NCBI GenBank assembly: GCA_029570205.1 | Contig: JAKQSI010000033.1 | Coordinates: forward strand, 1 to 64,000 | Length of the DNA: 64,000 nt | Reading direction: 5' to 3' | Source: Candidatus Omnitrophota bacterium | GTDB taxonomy: Bacteria; Hinthialibacterota; Hinthialibacteria; Hinthialibacterales; JAKPRU01 | Part shown: positions 6,272 to 16,116 of the stretch, one piece after another | Numbering within the stretch: position 1 is the first letter of the stretch | Layout: each line of letters starts with the position of its first letter | Program-made: the position numbers and the translations under genes | Notes under the pieces: generated by a model | What the model was told of the DNA's origin: nothing | Database searches by the model: none | The model's input: only the letters and a program-made list of their open reading frames with translations

Positions 6272-8938
6272 TCAATAATTGATAATCTCAAAATTATCGA
6301 ACAGGTTCTTGTTTCCTGAACCATTGTAAAAGCCAACCTCGAAAATAGACTCCCTGAACGGAACAGGAAAGGCAGTCTCGTGGCCCAGCACGCAATAAAG
6401 GATATCCCTTTCCCGATGGGCACGCAGTGTGAATCCCCGCAGCTTCGTCTCCAGGCGTTTCTTTGCCAGGGGTTCCACGGAATCGCCGGTCACACGTTCC
6501 AGCAGAATCAACACATCGAACCGATCCGTCCGAACAACAAACCGAACATACTCATTGGCGCACTCCTTCCGGAACGCCAATCCCGCTGTGGCTTCTGTCC
6601 GGGTCTGTTCCAGGAAAATATCGCAAGCGGCGGTGAATTCCTTTGCCTCGCAGGGAATCCACAGGAACGAATCGGCCTCTGTCTGAGTGGGAACCGCAAG
6701 CCCGCCTTTCACCTCCCACGGGGAAGAGGGGACATACTTCGGGCCGATCTCCGGTTTCTCCACCGGACTGTCCTTTCGGTTGAATGTATCCCGCACAACC
6801 GGTGAGACTTCTTCAACCGGATAAGGCCCCTGCGGCGATTTCTTACATAAGGCGAGGTTGAAAAGCAATCTCTTGAATATGGAAAAATGCAGAGCCGTTT
6901 TCGCGTTCGGATTCCGCCCGCATTTGAGATACCCGGCATCGGAACATTGTTTCAGAAGGGCATCGAAATTGCCTGATTCATCGAACCCGGTCAGCGTCGC
7001 CAGGATCGGCAGCGCCGTTCCCCACTCTGCCCGTTTGTCGGGATTCTCTCGGAGAATCTTTGTGATCGGATCGAATCGCCCCCTCTTGGCCGGATTCTCC
7101 GCGTACTTCAGGAAAAAATTCTCCAGGCATTCCAGCATTTCCGCATTGGAGAATGCCGCCTCAGAAATATAAATCCCCTGTGCATTCTGCAGCGGTACTC
7201 CCCGCGCGCCGAGCATCTGGTCGATGACATGGTTCTCGGTCCCCGGCATGGCGTCGTCGAAAAACACAATGGAGCGCCCCGACTCAATCAGACCGCGCAA
7301 CTGGACTTTCTCGACATCCACTTCGTGAGGTGATACCCCATCTCTTAATGCAGTATACGCGGCCATGGCACACCCCGCCCCGATCTGAAACCTCCCCGGC
7401 TCCATGCGTGGAAATGCCGAATAGGCTTGGTGAGTGTACGCACCCGCCGAGGCCACCAGTAATCCTGTCGCTTCACTTGGTCGGGGGATGCAGACATCGA
7501 AGGGAATGCAACACACTCCGAATCCCTGTTTCAAGAACCGGGGGATCTGCATTCCTTCCGGTCCCGATCCCTCCACAAATCGGTTTGTCACACCATGGAT
7601 GTCGATATTCATGGCATTGAAATAAAAGCTGCGGGGATGCCAGTAGGTTTTCCGGCAGTAGGCATCTGTTCCCTGGTTCTCCATGAATTTCCCGCCGAAC
7701 ACGCGGTCATTCACCATGCGTCTTCCCTCGCGCATGTACAACAGGGACGGCAACGGCATATCGCCCATCCGTGTGGAGGTCCCAAAATCGGCAAGTGTAT
7801 ATTTCGCTGGAAATCCTTCATGGAATGTCTTGGTGGACAGCCCCCATTCCGTTCTGCCGAGAACATGCTGACCGTAATACAGCGCTCCCAGGGTCCGCGC
7901 GATATGTTTCCGTTCGTTTTCCTCGCGGTCGGCGATATTCATGGATTCGAGCACATGCTTGCCGTTGGGCATTCTCCAGCCCTCAATGTACGAATACCAT
8001 TGATCGGAGCTGAACCGGTAATGATTGTCGGCCAGTGGAACGCCGCCGACTCCGCGCATCCATTGGTAGGCTCCGGGATCGTATCCGGCAGGCGGAAGAG
8101 TCAGCAGCCAGGGATTATCGGGAGATCGTTCGCCGAGTTTCTCGATGGTCAGAATGGCGCTCCAGGCCATGGTGCGGGCGACCTCATCCGCCTGGAATGT
8201 CGATTGCGGTAAAGGTTCGCCGCCTGCATGACTCCCGTGTGAGGCCGATACGTAGATTTCCCCCGCTGAGTATTCCAGGTTGCGGGTCGGATCGTCGGAG
8301 GCGACCTTGCCCTCCCGCTTCAGTGTCATCGAAACACCCGCCAGATACGCCGTGTCGCCCTCGATTTCCGCGTCGATTGTAATCTTCGGGTGAATCGTGA
8401 TCGTCCGGTCGATTTCTTTGCGATGTCGGAAAACGACAGCGGTGATTTGCTGCTCCTGTTTCCGAACGGCATCGACATAATAGTCCGCAATGATCGTGAC
8501 ATTGGGAAGTTTTTCAAGTTCGCTTTTGATATATCGAAACACGGTGTGCGGTGGGGCGACATATTTGGTCTCTTCAATCTGCAATCCGGTGGCAACCCGG
8601 CCCAGCACGTCCATTTCCATGGAGAAACCGCCGACGTAACGGATGAGAATGTCGCTATCGGGATTGAGACCGTTGCTTTCCAGTCCGCCCAGGTCGCGGG
8701 GAGCGCGCATGACCAGGATCGTGTCGATTCCCAATCGTCCGGCGGTCAACGCCGCAGCAGTTCCCGCCGAGCTCCCGCCGACAACCAGCAGATCGCAATG
8801 ATAGATTTGCTGGTTGGCCGGGTATGGATTGGGAGCGGAGCGAAACGCCTGCGCCGATGCTTTCGATTTGCGAGATAGTCCCACTCCGGCGATGCCCAAT
8901 CCGGCAACTGCGGAACGAAGAAAGTGGCGTCGGTGCAT
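6272..8938 (-). CDS. Tat-exported FAD-dependent oxidoreductase with C-terminal lectin-like domain
   Basis: 888 residues. A twin-arginine signal (residues 1-30, MHRRHFLRSAVAGLGIAG) sends the folded, cofactor-loaded protein to the periplasm. The dinucleotide-binding motif LLVVGGSSAGTAAALTAGRL at about 49-68 opens an FAD_oxidored domain (to about 560). A helical region follows (about 590-705), then a beta-rich C-terminal domain (about 720-888) resembling LamG-like modules. This architecture is common in Planctomycetes, Lentisphaerae and related genomes, next to sugar-degrading genes; substrates are generally unknown. A downstream pilin gene is 15 bases away. No substrate is assigned. Confidence 0.85.
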   Translation of the reverse strand: MHRRHFLRSAVAGLGIAGVGLSRKSKASAQAFRSAPNPYPANQQIYHCDLLVVGGSSAGTAAALTAGRLGIDTILVMRAPRDLGGLESNGLNPDSDILIRYVGGFSMEMDVLGRVATGLQIEETKYVAPPHTVFRYIKSELEKLPNVTIIADYYVDAVRKQEQQITAVVFRHRKEIDRTITIHPKITIDAEIEGDTAYLAGVSMTLKREGKVASDDPTRNLEYSAGEIYVSASHGSHAGGEPLPQSTFQADEVARTMAWSAILTIEKLGERSPDNPWLLTLPPAGYDPGAYQWMRGVGGVPLADNHYRFSSDQWYSYIEGWRMPNGKHVLESMNIADREENERKHIARTLGALYYGQHVLGRTEWGLSTKTFHEGFPAKYTLADFGTSTRMGDMPLPSLLYMREGRRMVNDRVFGGKFMENQGTDAYCRKTYWHPRSFYFNAMNIDIHGVTNRFVEGSGPEGMQIPRFLKQGFGVCCIPFDVCIPRPSEATGLLVASAGAYTHQAYSAFPRMEPGRFQIGAGCAMAAYTALRDGVSPHEVDVEKVQLRGLIESGRSIVFFDDAMPGTENHVIDQMLGARGVPLQNAQGIYISEAAFSNAEMLECLENFFLKYAENPAKRGRFDPITKILRENPDKRAEWGTALPILATLTGFDESGNFDALLKQCSDAGYLKCGRNPNAKTALHFSIFKRLLFNLALCKKSPQGPYPVEEVSPVVRDTFNRKDSPVEKPEIGPKYVPSSPWEVKGGLAVPTQTEADSFLWIPCEAKEFTAACDIFLEQTRTEATAGLAFRKECANEYVRFVVRTDRFDVLILLERVTGDSVEPLAKKRLETKLRGFTLRAHRERDILYCVLGHETAFPVPFRESIFEVGFYNGSGNKNLFDNFEIINY

Positions 8939-8989
8939 GGCGGACCTCTTATGGTAGTGTCTTGTAACTGAATTACCTTTGCAGAGTCA

Positions 8990-9095
8990 CGTCATCGCGA
9001 GGAGCGGCCCGGAGTCTGCGAAGGGCCGCGACGTGGCGATCTCAGGCTTACGTTCGATCCAACGGCGAGATTGCCAGGCTTCGCTCGCAATGACG
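8990..9095. repeat. MITE-like dispersed element (family D)
   Basis: Begins CGTCATCGCGAGGAGCG at 8990 and ends CGCTCGCAATGACG at 9095, imperfect terminal inverted repeats. The inner segment with CCCGGAGTCTGCGAAGGGC recurs at about 25919-25942 and, inverted, at about 59075-59096. No coding capacity, so it would depend on a transposase encoded elsewhere, if it moves at all. Confidence 0.6.
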
Positions 9096-9131
9096 ATGTG
9101 GTAAAGACTATTCGGTTACACAACAATAGGT

Positions 9132-9401
9132 TTAGATCAGCCTTTTTCCTTCCCTTTCAATGAGATGTGTGAAGCGACTTGGAGGAGACAGCGGGATCAA
9201 ATCCAGCGGCACACGGATTTCATCTTCGATTCGGCCACCAAGTTCATAGAATCGCCATCCGTCAACGCCGTCACATGCCAGATCCAAATCCTCGGCGGAA
9301 TCCGGAGAGTGCAATGCACTGCCAAACAAGATCAGACGTTTCGCGCCGAATTGTCTGGCTATGGCAGCCGCTTTTTCAATCTGTTGCTCCGATATGGCCA
9401 T
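9132..9401 (-). CDS. MNT-type minimal nucleotidyltransferase
   Basis: 89 residues. The polymerase-beta-fold signature is intact: ILFGSALHSPDSAEDLDLA (about 24-42), giving the G-S and D-x-D residues, and a third Asp in VPLDLIPLS (about 68). Such small proteins usually pair with HEPN toxins and, as MntA, AMPylate them as antitoxins (family knowledge). No HEPN gene lies on either side here: a repeat precedes it and a glycosyltransferase-like gene follows, so it is an orphan or acts in trans. Starts at ATG 9401; AGGAGACATTGCC upstream gives a good ribosome site. Confidence 0.85.
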   Translation of the reverse strand: MAISEQQIEKAAAIARQFGAKRLILFGSALHSPDSAEDLDLACDGVDGWRFYELGGRIEDEIRVPLDLIPLSPPSRFTHLIEREGKRLI

Positions 9402-9485
9402 GGCAATGTCTCCTATCCTCTTCTTATCACAGTATACCGCACATCTCTGGATTCGGCCTCGCCAGGAAAGTCCGTTGACACCGAT

Positions 9486-11024
9486 TCAGTCCATTATCCG
9501 GTAGATCGCGCCGTCTTGACATTGTCGGATTGTCTCCAACACAAAGATATCCCGAATCTCATCCAGATTGTAGATGTAGTCTTTACGACCGGCATTGAAC
9601 CACACGAGATAATTGGATCCGTCTGTAGACATCTTCGCCTTGAATTCTTCTATCGTCTCCGCGCGAAACGGACTCATGACGGCAGACTGATCGGCGAATA
9701 TATACAGAACATCCGCCGCGTTGCTGAATATCTTTCCTTCGATCGGTTCTTGCCGGATCACCCGGAGCAATTCCGACTCTCTCCATGTCTTGTGGCTGTA
9801 TCCCCCGGCACCGTATGTGCAATGATAAATCGCTTTGTCATGGACCCGATAGGCCGTGTACCCTATCCAATACAACGATAATGATACAAGGAGAATCGAA
9901 ATAATGGTTCTTCGGCCCCGGTTCCGATAATAATTGAACAGATCATCTACCGACTTGATAAACAGAAAGACCACAAACGGATATATCGGGGACAGGATAC
10001 GATCGGCTATCCGATCAAAACAGACCATTGTGGCAAGGGCGACTACCGCAACAATATAAACACAGGTGAACAGGACGATGACAGGAACCTGCACATCGCG
10101 AACAGGCGATTCTCTGTCTTTCCATATAGAGCGCAAGACATGGAACCCGGCGGCTCCCCCGAACAGCATCAGAAGGATTTTCCTGACCCAGGAAGGAATC
10201 TCAACAGGAAAAAACCAGATACTGATAACATTCAACATGTCATTGAGGTTCTGATAGCAGGTGTACTGCGAGGAGATGCGAAATCCCGTTAAAGTGGATG
10301 TGAGTATATAATTCCGGGCCAGATACAGACCTAGTGGGAAACAAGAGACGACAAAAAAACCGGCGGACAGCGCCATTCTCTTTCGGAGAGATGAATTCGG
10401 CCAGTACGCAATGATGATCGCCGAAATCGCGAATGCCAGCATGACACCGATGTATCGCTGCAAGCAGGTTAGAGCGGTCAACAGGGATACTGCAAGCAGG
10501 AGCCACATACTCCGGCGACGGAAACAGGAGGGAATCAAAAGAATCGTAAGCAAGACCAGGACAATAAACAAAGACTCGCTCAGCAGCCATATCGAGGCGG
10601 AAAGCAGCGGAATCGCCCCACTCGAAACAAAAAGCGCGAGCAGAAGAAGCCATCGGGACCGACAGTGGCGGCGAATGATCTCCCCGCTGCAAAACAGAAT
10701 GACCGCAAGAAGGAGCGCGTGCAGGACTCTAACTCCCGGCAGCAGGGGGATTGACGCAAGACTCAGAAGAGCCAATACGCCCGCATAAAGCGGAGGCCAC
10801 AGCACAAGTGGAGAGCCGGTATGGCAAAGAAGACCTTTCCCTTCGGCCAGGTTCCTGGCCGCAGAAATGTAATAGATTGAATCAGGATATAATCCTATGC
10901 CGTATTTGGACGTATAGAGCCACACGAGAGCGGCTCCCACCGCGCCGAAAAGGAGATAGAACCACCATTCGATGGGGAACTCAAAGGCTCGATTTCGATC
11001 TCCTGTTTGTTCTTGCTTCTTCAT
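9486..11024 (-). CDS. GT-C family (ArnT/PMT-like) membrane glycosyltransferase, copy 1
   Basis: 512 residues with about 10-11 hydrophobic segments, then a soluble C-terminal portion (about 400-512). After the first membrane segment comes GLYPDSIYYISAARNLAEG and WPPLYAG, matching the first-loop Asp region of GT-C enzymes that use polyprenyl-phosphate sugars (family knowledge). It would transfer a sugar at the periplasmic side of the inner membrane; acceptor unknown. It is a tandem paralogue of the next gene at 11261-12803, with near-identical endings (QDGAIYRI-D). The ATG at 11024 is followed by MKKQEQTGDRNRAFEFPIEW, which allowed the start of the second copy to be traced. Confidence 0.8.
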   Translation of the reverse strand: MKKQEQTGDRNRAFEFPIEWWFYLLFGAVGAALVWLYTSKYGIGLYPDSIYYISAARNLAEGKGLLCHTGSPLVLWPPLYAGVLALLSLASIPLLPGVRVLHALLLAVILFCSGEIIRRHCRSRWLLLLALFVSSGAIPLLSASIWLLSESLFIVLVLLTILLIPSCFRRRSMWLLLAVSLLTALTCLQRYIGVMLAFAISAIIIAYWPNSSLRKRMALSAGFFVVSCFPLGLYLARNYILTSTLTGFRISSQYTCYQNLNDMLNVISIWFFPVEIPSWVRKILLMLFGGAAGFHVLRSIWKDRESPVRDVQVPVIVLFTCVYIVAVVALATMVCFDRIADRILSPIYPFVVFLFIKSVDDLFNYYRNRGRRTIISILLVSLSLYWIGYTAYRVHDKAIYHCTYGAGGYSHKTWRESELLRVIRQEPIEGKIFSNAADVLYIFADQSAVMSPFRAETIEEFKAKMSTDGSNYLVWFNAGRKDYIYNLDEIRDIFVLETIRQCQDGAIYRIMD

Positions 11025-11260
11025 GACAGTGTCCCTTTGATCGGTTGCTCCTCAGCAAAATGTCTCAAGACTCGATTGGCATAATCCAAATCTCCAATTC
11101 AAGAAGAAGCGAATCTTGTATGCCGCATATCCTTCGGACCGATCCGGGCAGGAGATTCTGCGTATATCGGACGGTTGTGCCGTCGGGCGTGGCCGGTTGC
11201 CGTGTGGATAGGACATGCAAATAGACCTCAAGGAACGTTGCGGCGCCAATCGCAGGCGAT

Positions 11261-12803
11261 TCAGTCCCTGATCCGGTAGATCGCGCCATCTTGACATTCC
11301 CGGATCAACTCCAAGGCAAAAATGCTTTGGATTTCATCCAAATTGTAGATGTAGTCTTTGCGACAGGCATCAAACCACACCAGGTAATTGGGTCCGTCTT
11401 TTGATAGTTTTTCTCTGAATTCCTCTATCGTTTCCGCACGGAATGGTCCCATGGTCGCCGGGCGATCGGTAAAAATGTACATAATATCCGCTGCATTACT
11501 GAATATCTTGCCTTGGATCGGCTCGCGTTGAATAACCCGAATCATATCCGATTCTTTCCACCTCTCGATGTTGTATTCCCCTGTGCCGCATTTGCGATGA
11601 TGAACAACTTTCCCATGAATATGGGGGATCATGTACCCCATCCAACAGAACGATAATGCCACAAGGAAGATGGAAACCACCGTCTTTTGGAGTCGGACGT
11701 GAGAGTAATGACCGAGCAGGTCGTCCGCCGACTTGACGAACAGGAACACCACAAATACGTAGATAGGCAACAAGAAACGGTTGGCTATGCGCTGGAAAGC
11801 AACCGTCGTGGAAAGGGCAACCAGCGTCAGAATGTAAATCCAGGTGAACAGTGCCATGACCGGAACCTGCACGTCTCGCGTGGGTGATCTTCGGCCTTGC
11901 CATATCTTGTAAAGGATGTGGATTCCGGCGGCTCCCCCGAACAGCAACAGAAGGACTTCCCGAATCCATAAAGGAATCTCAACAGGTATAAACCAGATGC
12001 TGATTCCATCCAACAGGTAGTGGATGTTATCATAGAGTGTATTCGGTGATGAACCCCGATATCCGGTCAGGGTGGATGTAAGCATGTAATTTCGAATCAG
12101 ATACAATACCAATGGGAAACAAGAAACGATGAGGAAACCGACCGAGAGCACGACTCTCTTTCGCCGGGATGATTCCGGCCAATACGCGAGAATGATCGCC
12201 GAAATAGTGAGAGCCAGTGTCACACCTATATAGCGCTGCAAACAGAACAGAGCCGTCAAGAGGGATACCGCGAGCAATCGCCGGATGCTTTGTCGGCGAA
12301 AGCACGAGGGAATCAAAAGAACCGTGAGCAACAGCAAAACAATAAAGAGAGGTTCGCTCCACATACATATCGAAATGGAGACCAGCGAATACGATACGCT
12401 CAGCATAAAAATCGCGAACAAGACAAGCCATCGGGACCGGCAATGACGGCGGAATATCTCCCCGCTGCAGAAAAGAATCACCGCGAAAAGGATTGCGTGG
12501 ATGACCCGGGCTCCCGATGGAATGGGGATCGATGCGAGACTCAGAAGAGCCAGCAGGCACGCATAGAGCGGGGGCCATGAAACCTGCGGTATCCCGTCAT
12601 ACTCGACAAGACCGTTCCCATCGGCGAGGTTATTTGCTGCGGAAATGTAATGGATGGAATCCGCGGTCAATCCGATGCCGTATTTGGATGTGGAGAGCCA
12701 CATTATGGTGATTCCCACCATGCCAAAGAGGAGAAAAAAAATACCACTCTATCGGGATAGCGAATATTCGCTTCCCATCTTCTGTTTTGTCTTGTTCCTT
12801 CAT
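11261..12803 (-). CDS. GT-C family membrane glycosyltransferase, copy 2, frameshifted in an A8 run
   Basis: The main frame covers 11261-12721 (486 residues from an internal Met). Comparison with copy 1 shows that the true N-terminus, MKEQDKTEDGKRIFAIPIEW, is read in another frame from an ATG at 12803. The two frames meet at a run of eight A (12734-12741, T8 in the coding strand): with seven the protein reads continuously W-Y-F-F-L-L-F-G-M-V-G and matches copy 1. So the gene is phase-variable, frameshifted by slippage, or the base call is wrong. The GT-C first loop (LTADSIHYISAANNLADG) is intact. The 236 bases between the two copies hold only short unrecognised minus-strand frames (11052-11297), perhaps gene debris. 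Confidence 0.72.
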
Positions 12804-12843
12804 GGCTGCACCCCTTCGATTCGATTCTTTGCCACAGAGTTTC

Positions 12844-13911
12844 TCAATACCCAATCGGCGTGGTCCAGGTTTCCACGCCGAGGCGGTCGAATCCGAATTC
12901 AAGTATCCGTGCCCCGTTCTCTTCCAGTGCGCGGCGGACCCGATGCTCGGTCTCCGGGCGGCAGGCAAACAGCAGGCAGCCGCCGCCACCGGCTCCACAG
13001 GCTTTCCCACCGGTCGCGCCTTCCGCTTGTGCCACCGTGAACAGGCGTTCGATTTCCTCCGTCGTGATGCTTGGATGCAAGGCTTTCTGAAGCGCCCAGT
13101 TCTCCGATAACAGACCGCCGAATTGGACAATGTCGCCCTGCAAGAGTGCATCTTTCATCTCATAAGCCGTCTTCTTCAGACCCCGAATCGCCGCCACCGT
13201 GTCGGGATTCCCATCGACAAATCGCTGCAGCACAGAGGCATGGACATCCCCGGACAGGCGCGATTTGCCGGTATAACAGAGCACCAGGCTCCGTTCAAGC
13301 TCCAGAAAGATACTCGCGGGCAGGTTCAGTACCGATGACCGCACCGCCTCGCCTTGGAACTCCAGGAACTGGATAGACCCCAGCGCGCTGGAATACTGGT
13401 CCTGTTTGCCTCCCCGAATCCCCAACTCCTCCCGCTCAATCCGGCTGGCCTCTTCCGCGATCTGGTATTTCAAAATATGTTTGCCGGTATATCGAAACAG
13501 CGCCGCCAGCAAACAAACCCCCATGGCGGCGGATGTTCCCAGGCCGCTGCCCGGTGGCGCTTGCGATTGCGTGATGATCGAGAGTCCACCTTTTACAGCG
13601 GCATCTTTCAGCGCCGCTTTCACCAGATCGATATTCCCGTCGTATTCCAGCTCGCGGATGCTTTTTGCCTCCACATAGCGGTCAAAATCACTGGAATAGA
13701 TCCGAACTCCTTCCTCCGGCAGTTCCCCGCGTGAACAGAGACTGACGCCCAGGTCCGCAATCCCCGGCAGCACAGTCACATACGAATAAATCGTGATCGC
13801 CGCATTGACCACGAATCCCGGTTCATCCATGCAGAACTCCGCCACATCCGTCCATCCCCCGGCGAAATCGATGCGCACCGGGGCACGTGCCCGAACCGCT
13901 TCTTTGGCCAT
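12844..13911 (-). CDS. GHMP-family sugar kinase (heptose-7-phosphate kinase-like)
   Basis: 355 residues from the ATG at 13911 (GGAG nine bases upstream). N-terminus RARAPVRIDFAGGWTDVAEF is the substrate-binding start typical of HddA/GDP-fucose-pathway GHMP kinases; the ATP loop is PPGSGLGTSAAMGV (about 123-136) and the third motif GGKACGAGGGGCLLFAC is near 318-334. Such kinases phosphorylate D-glycero-D-manno-heptose 7-phosphate or L-fucose. Neighbouring DUF4254, GT2 and CMP-sugar genes favour a cell-surface polysaccharide role, so HddA-like is the better guess. Divergent from DUF4254. Confidence 0.85.
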   Translation of the reverse strand: MAKEAVRARAPVRIDFAGGWTDVAEFCMDEPGFVVNAAITIYSYVTVLPGIADLGVSLCSRGELPEEGVRIYSSDFDRYVEAKSIRELEYDGNIDLVKAALKDAAVKGGLSIITQSQAPPGSGLGTSAAMGVCLLAALFRYTGKHILKYQIAEEASRIEREELGIRGGKQDQYSSALGSIQFLEFQGEAVRSSVLNLPASIFLELERSLVLCYTGKSRLSGDVHASVLQRFVDGNPDTVAAIRGLKKTAYEMKDALLQGDIVQFGGLLSENWALQKALHPSITTEEIERLFTVAQAEGATGGKACGAGGGGCLLFACRPETEHRVRRALEENGARILEFGFDRLGVETWTTPIGY

Positions 13912-14009
13912 GAATCGAGTCTCCTTCTCTTCGCATTGATCTTGCGATTTTGATCCGATAAAAGGAAGATAAACCAAAGTCCATCCTATTTCAACGAGCG
14001 GGGAACACC

Positions 14010-14477
14010 ATGCTGGGTGAAGCCATCGACAAACTGATTGAAGCCAACCTGGTTCTGTGGCATCAGGAAGACCGCCGGAGAGACCGCAACCTGGCGGATT
14101 CCGAGCGCCTTGCAGCGGCCGATGAGATTACGGTCTGGAACCGGAAACGCAACCAGGCCATTGATGAAATCAATTGCCTGATTGCAGACCGCTTCTCCGG
14201 CGCAACCCCAAAGTTGACGGGGACAGGCGCCGCCCTGCTGACCGGCTCCATCGGCGATCTGATCGACCGACTGGCCATCGCGAAAATCCGCCGGTTTCAT
14301 CTGGAGGAATCCGGCGAGACCGACCGCCTGGCGTCTGTATCGGCGGAGATTGAGGATTTGATTTGTCAAATTAACGAGGCGTTTGCGCTGGCCTCCTCTC
14401 CTTCGGAAAAAGACCGGCAGCGCCTTTTCGGTTTCGGCAAGAACAAGGTTTACAGGAACGACGAGACCTATCGATAA
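14010..14477 (+). CDS. DUF4254 protein
   Basis: 155 residues, all helical and charged (MLGEAIDKLIEANLVLWHQE at the start, RNQAIDEINCLIADRF in the middle). The pattern of a helical bundle with N-x-x-R-N-x-x-I-D-x-I-N is that of PF14063/DUF4254, which tends to occur in lipopolysaccharide or surface-glycan loci of Bacteroidetes and others (family knowledge). No catalytic motif is recognised. GGGGA six bases before the ATG supports the start. Followed 54 bases later by a GT2 gene on the same strand. Confidence 0.8.
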   Translation: MLGEAIDKLIEANLVLWHQEDRRRDRNLADSERLAAADEITVWNRKRNQAIDEINCLIADRFSGATPKLTGTGAALLTGSIGDLIDRLAIAKIRRFHLEESGETDRLASVSAEIEDLICQINEAFALASSPSEKDRQRLFGFGKNKVYRNDETYR

Positions 14478-14531
14478 TGCCTGTCTCATTGGTCGATTCG
14501 TCAGGTGAAATGGAAACATGGGTCTGAAACG

Positions 14532-15236
14532 ATGGGTCAACCGAAACTTTCCCTCATCATCCCGATTTACAACGAAGCGGATCTATTGCCGGAGGTTCTT
14601 CGGCGTGTCCGTGCCATGCCGTGGCCTAATAAGGAGCTGGTCCTGGTGGATGATTGTTCCGAGGACGGGACACAGGAGATTCTCGAGCAGGAAAAAGGAC
14701 AGCCGAATACCATTGTTCTGCGTCACGACCGCAATCAGGGCAAGGGGGCAGCCATCCGCACCGGCTTGCAACATTTCACCGGCGACATTGCCATTATTCA
14801 GGATGCCGATCTCGAGTACGACCCGGCGGAAATTCCCCTGGTCATCGCGCCGATTGTCCGAGGGGACAGTGATGTGGCTTATGGTTCCCGGTTTCTCGGT
14901 GAGGTAAAACGGATGCGTTTGCCGAACCGGGTGGCGAATTGGATTCTGGCCCGGCTGGTGACCCTTCTGTATGGGCAGCGGATTACCGATGAGGCCACCG
15001 CATACAAGGCATTTCGACGTGAGGTGATTCAGTCGATCCCGTTGGAATGTCAACGGTTTGAGTTCTGCCCGGAAGTGACCGCCAAGGTACTCAAACGAGG
15101 CTATCGCATCATTGAGATCCCCGTGACATTTACCGCTCGTACGTTCGAGGAGGGGAAAAAAATCGGCTGGCGTGATTTTATCACGGCGGTCTGGGTGTTG
15201 TTGAAAGTCCGATTTCAGCGGGAAACCGCATGTTGA
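14532..15236 (+). CDS. GT2 family glycosyltransferase (dolichol-phosphate-mannose-synthase-like)
   Basis: 234 residues from the ATG at 14532; a GTG at 14505 in frame would add nine residues without a ribosome site. GT2 landmarks: SLIIPIYNE (about 8-16), LVLVDDCSEDGT (about 38-49), the metal-binding D-x-D as IIQDADLEYDP (about 92-102), and the catalytic-loop region ITDEATAYKAFRR (about 155-167). The short length without membrane segments and the VTFTARTFEEGKKIGWRDF tail (two bounded parts) match cytoplasmic polyprenyl-phosphate sugar synthases, which charge the lipid carriers used by the GT-C membrane enzymes in this window. That pairing is inference. Confidence 0.88.
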   Translation: MGQPKLSLIIPIYNEADLLPEVLRRVRAMPWPNKELVLVDDCSEDGTQEILEQEKGQPNTIVLRHDRNQGKGAAIRTGLQHFTGDIAIIQDADLEYDPAEIPLVIAPIVRGDSDVAYGSRFLGEVKRMRLPNRVANWILARLVTLLYGQRITDEATAYKAFRREVIQSIPLECQRFEFCPEVTAKVLKRGYRIIEIPVTFTARTFEEGKKIGWRDFITAVWVLLKVRFQRETAC

Positions 15237-15289
15237 TGCGGATATGGCACAGGCAAACACGAACGAATACCGATAGACACCAGGAAATC

Positions 15290-16003
15290 CTACCTGTCTT
15301 TCCCGTGTTTTTCCTGTAAGAGCATTTCCGCCTTCTTGAAATCCAGATAATCGTTGATATCTACCGAGCTGACACTGTCCATCACGTAGGCCACACAGTT
15401 GTCGAAATCGCAGACCGGCGCGACGGGGGAGATATTCCGGTAATACTCCCGTTTGGAGATGTACAGCGCGCCGTTGATCCGATAATAATAGGGAACCTCC
15501 TGGCGGCGCAGAGGGCGATCCTGAATATACATGAACGGCCGGATTTTTTTGTCTTCTTTCAATTCGAACATGTAATATGGGTGTTCGTATACCTCGGTCA
15601 TGCCCATTACGGAGGTGGCCCCGCTGGACTCGAATAATTCCAGGGCCTCGTTGATATGTTTCGCGGTGCGGAACGGGGAAGTCGGTTGGAGATACACGAC
15701 CGCATCGGGGAAAAATCCCTCATGCTCTTCCATGAAATGAAGCGCATGGAGCAAAACCAGCAATGAGGCAACCGTATCGGTGGCGAATTCGGGAGGGCGC
15801 TTGAACGGGACTTCCGCTCCCCACTTGCGCCCGATCTCGGCGATTTCGTCGTCATCGGTTGTCAGGATCACCCGGTCGATCCGGCTTTCCTTCGCGGCCT
15901 CGATGGTGTGCACAATCAATGGTTTGCCACCGAGTTCGCGGACATTTTTTCTCGGTAAACCTTTCGAACCGCCACGGGCCGGTATAATTCCCAGTGTCTT
16001 CAT
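15290..16003 (-). CDS. CMP-sugar synthetase (acylneuraminate cytidylyltransferase family)
   Basis: 237 residues beginning MKTLGIIPARGGSKGLPRKN, the CTP-binding signature of NeuA/KdsB-like enzymes (about 6-20). Further landmarks: TTDDDEIAEIG (about 48-58), VVYLQPTSPFRT (about 102-113) and the metal-binding Asp near DINDYLDF (about 218-225). Activates a nonulosonic or related acid sugar with CTP in the cytoplasm. It may act on sialic-like acids, but no neuB/neuC homologue is in view so the substrate is open. Converges with the GT2 gene. Confidence 0.9.
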   Translation of the reverse strand: MKTLGIIPARGGSKGLPRKNVRELGGKPLIVHTIEAAKESRIDRVILTTDDDEIAEIGRKWGAEVPFKRPPEFATDTVASLLVLLHALHFMEEHEGFFPDAVVYLQPTSPFRTAKHINEALELFESSGATSVMGMTEVYEHPYYMFELKEDKKIRPFMYIQDRPLRRQEVPYYYRINGALYISKREYYRNISPVAPVCDFDNCVAYVMDSVSSVDINDYLDFKKAEMLLQEKHGKDR

Positions 16004-16116
16004 AGAAGAATCCTCTCCGTAATTGAGTCGTCTTGCACAGCATTTCCGATTCAGTATCGGCAGACCCTCAATCGAGTTAAAGTATACAGCCGAGGAGGAT
16101 TCCTGTCTCGGAACGA

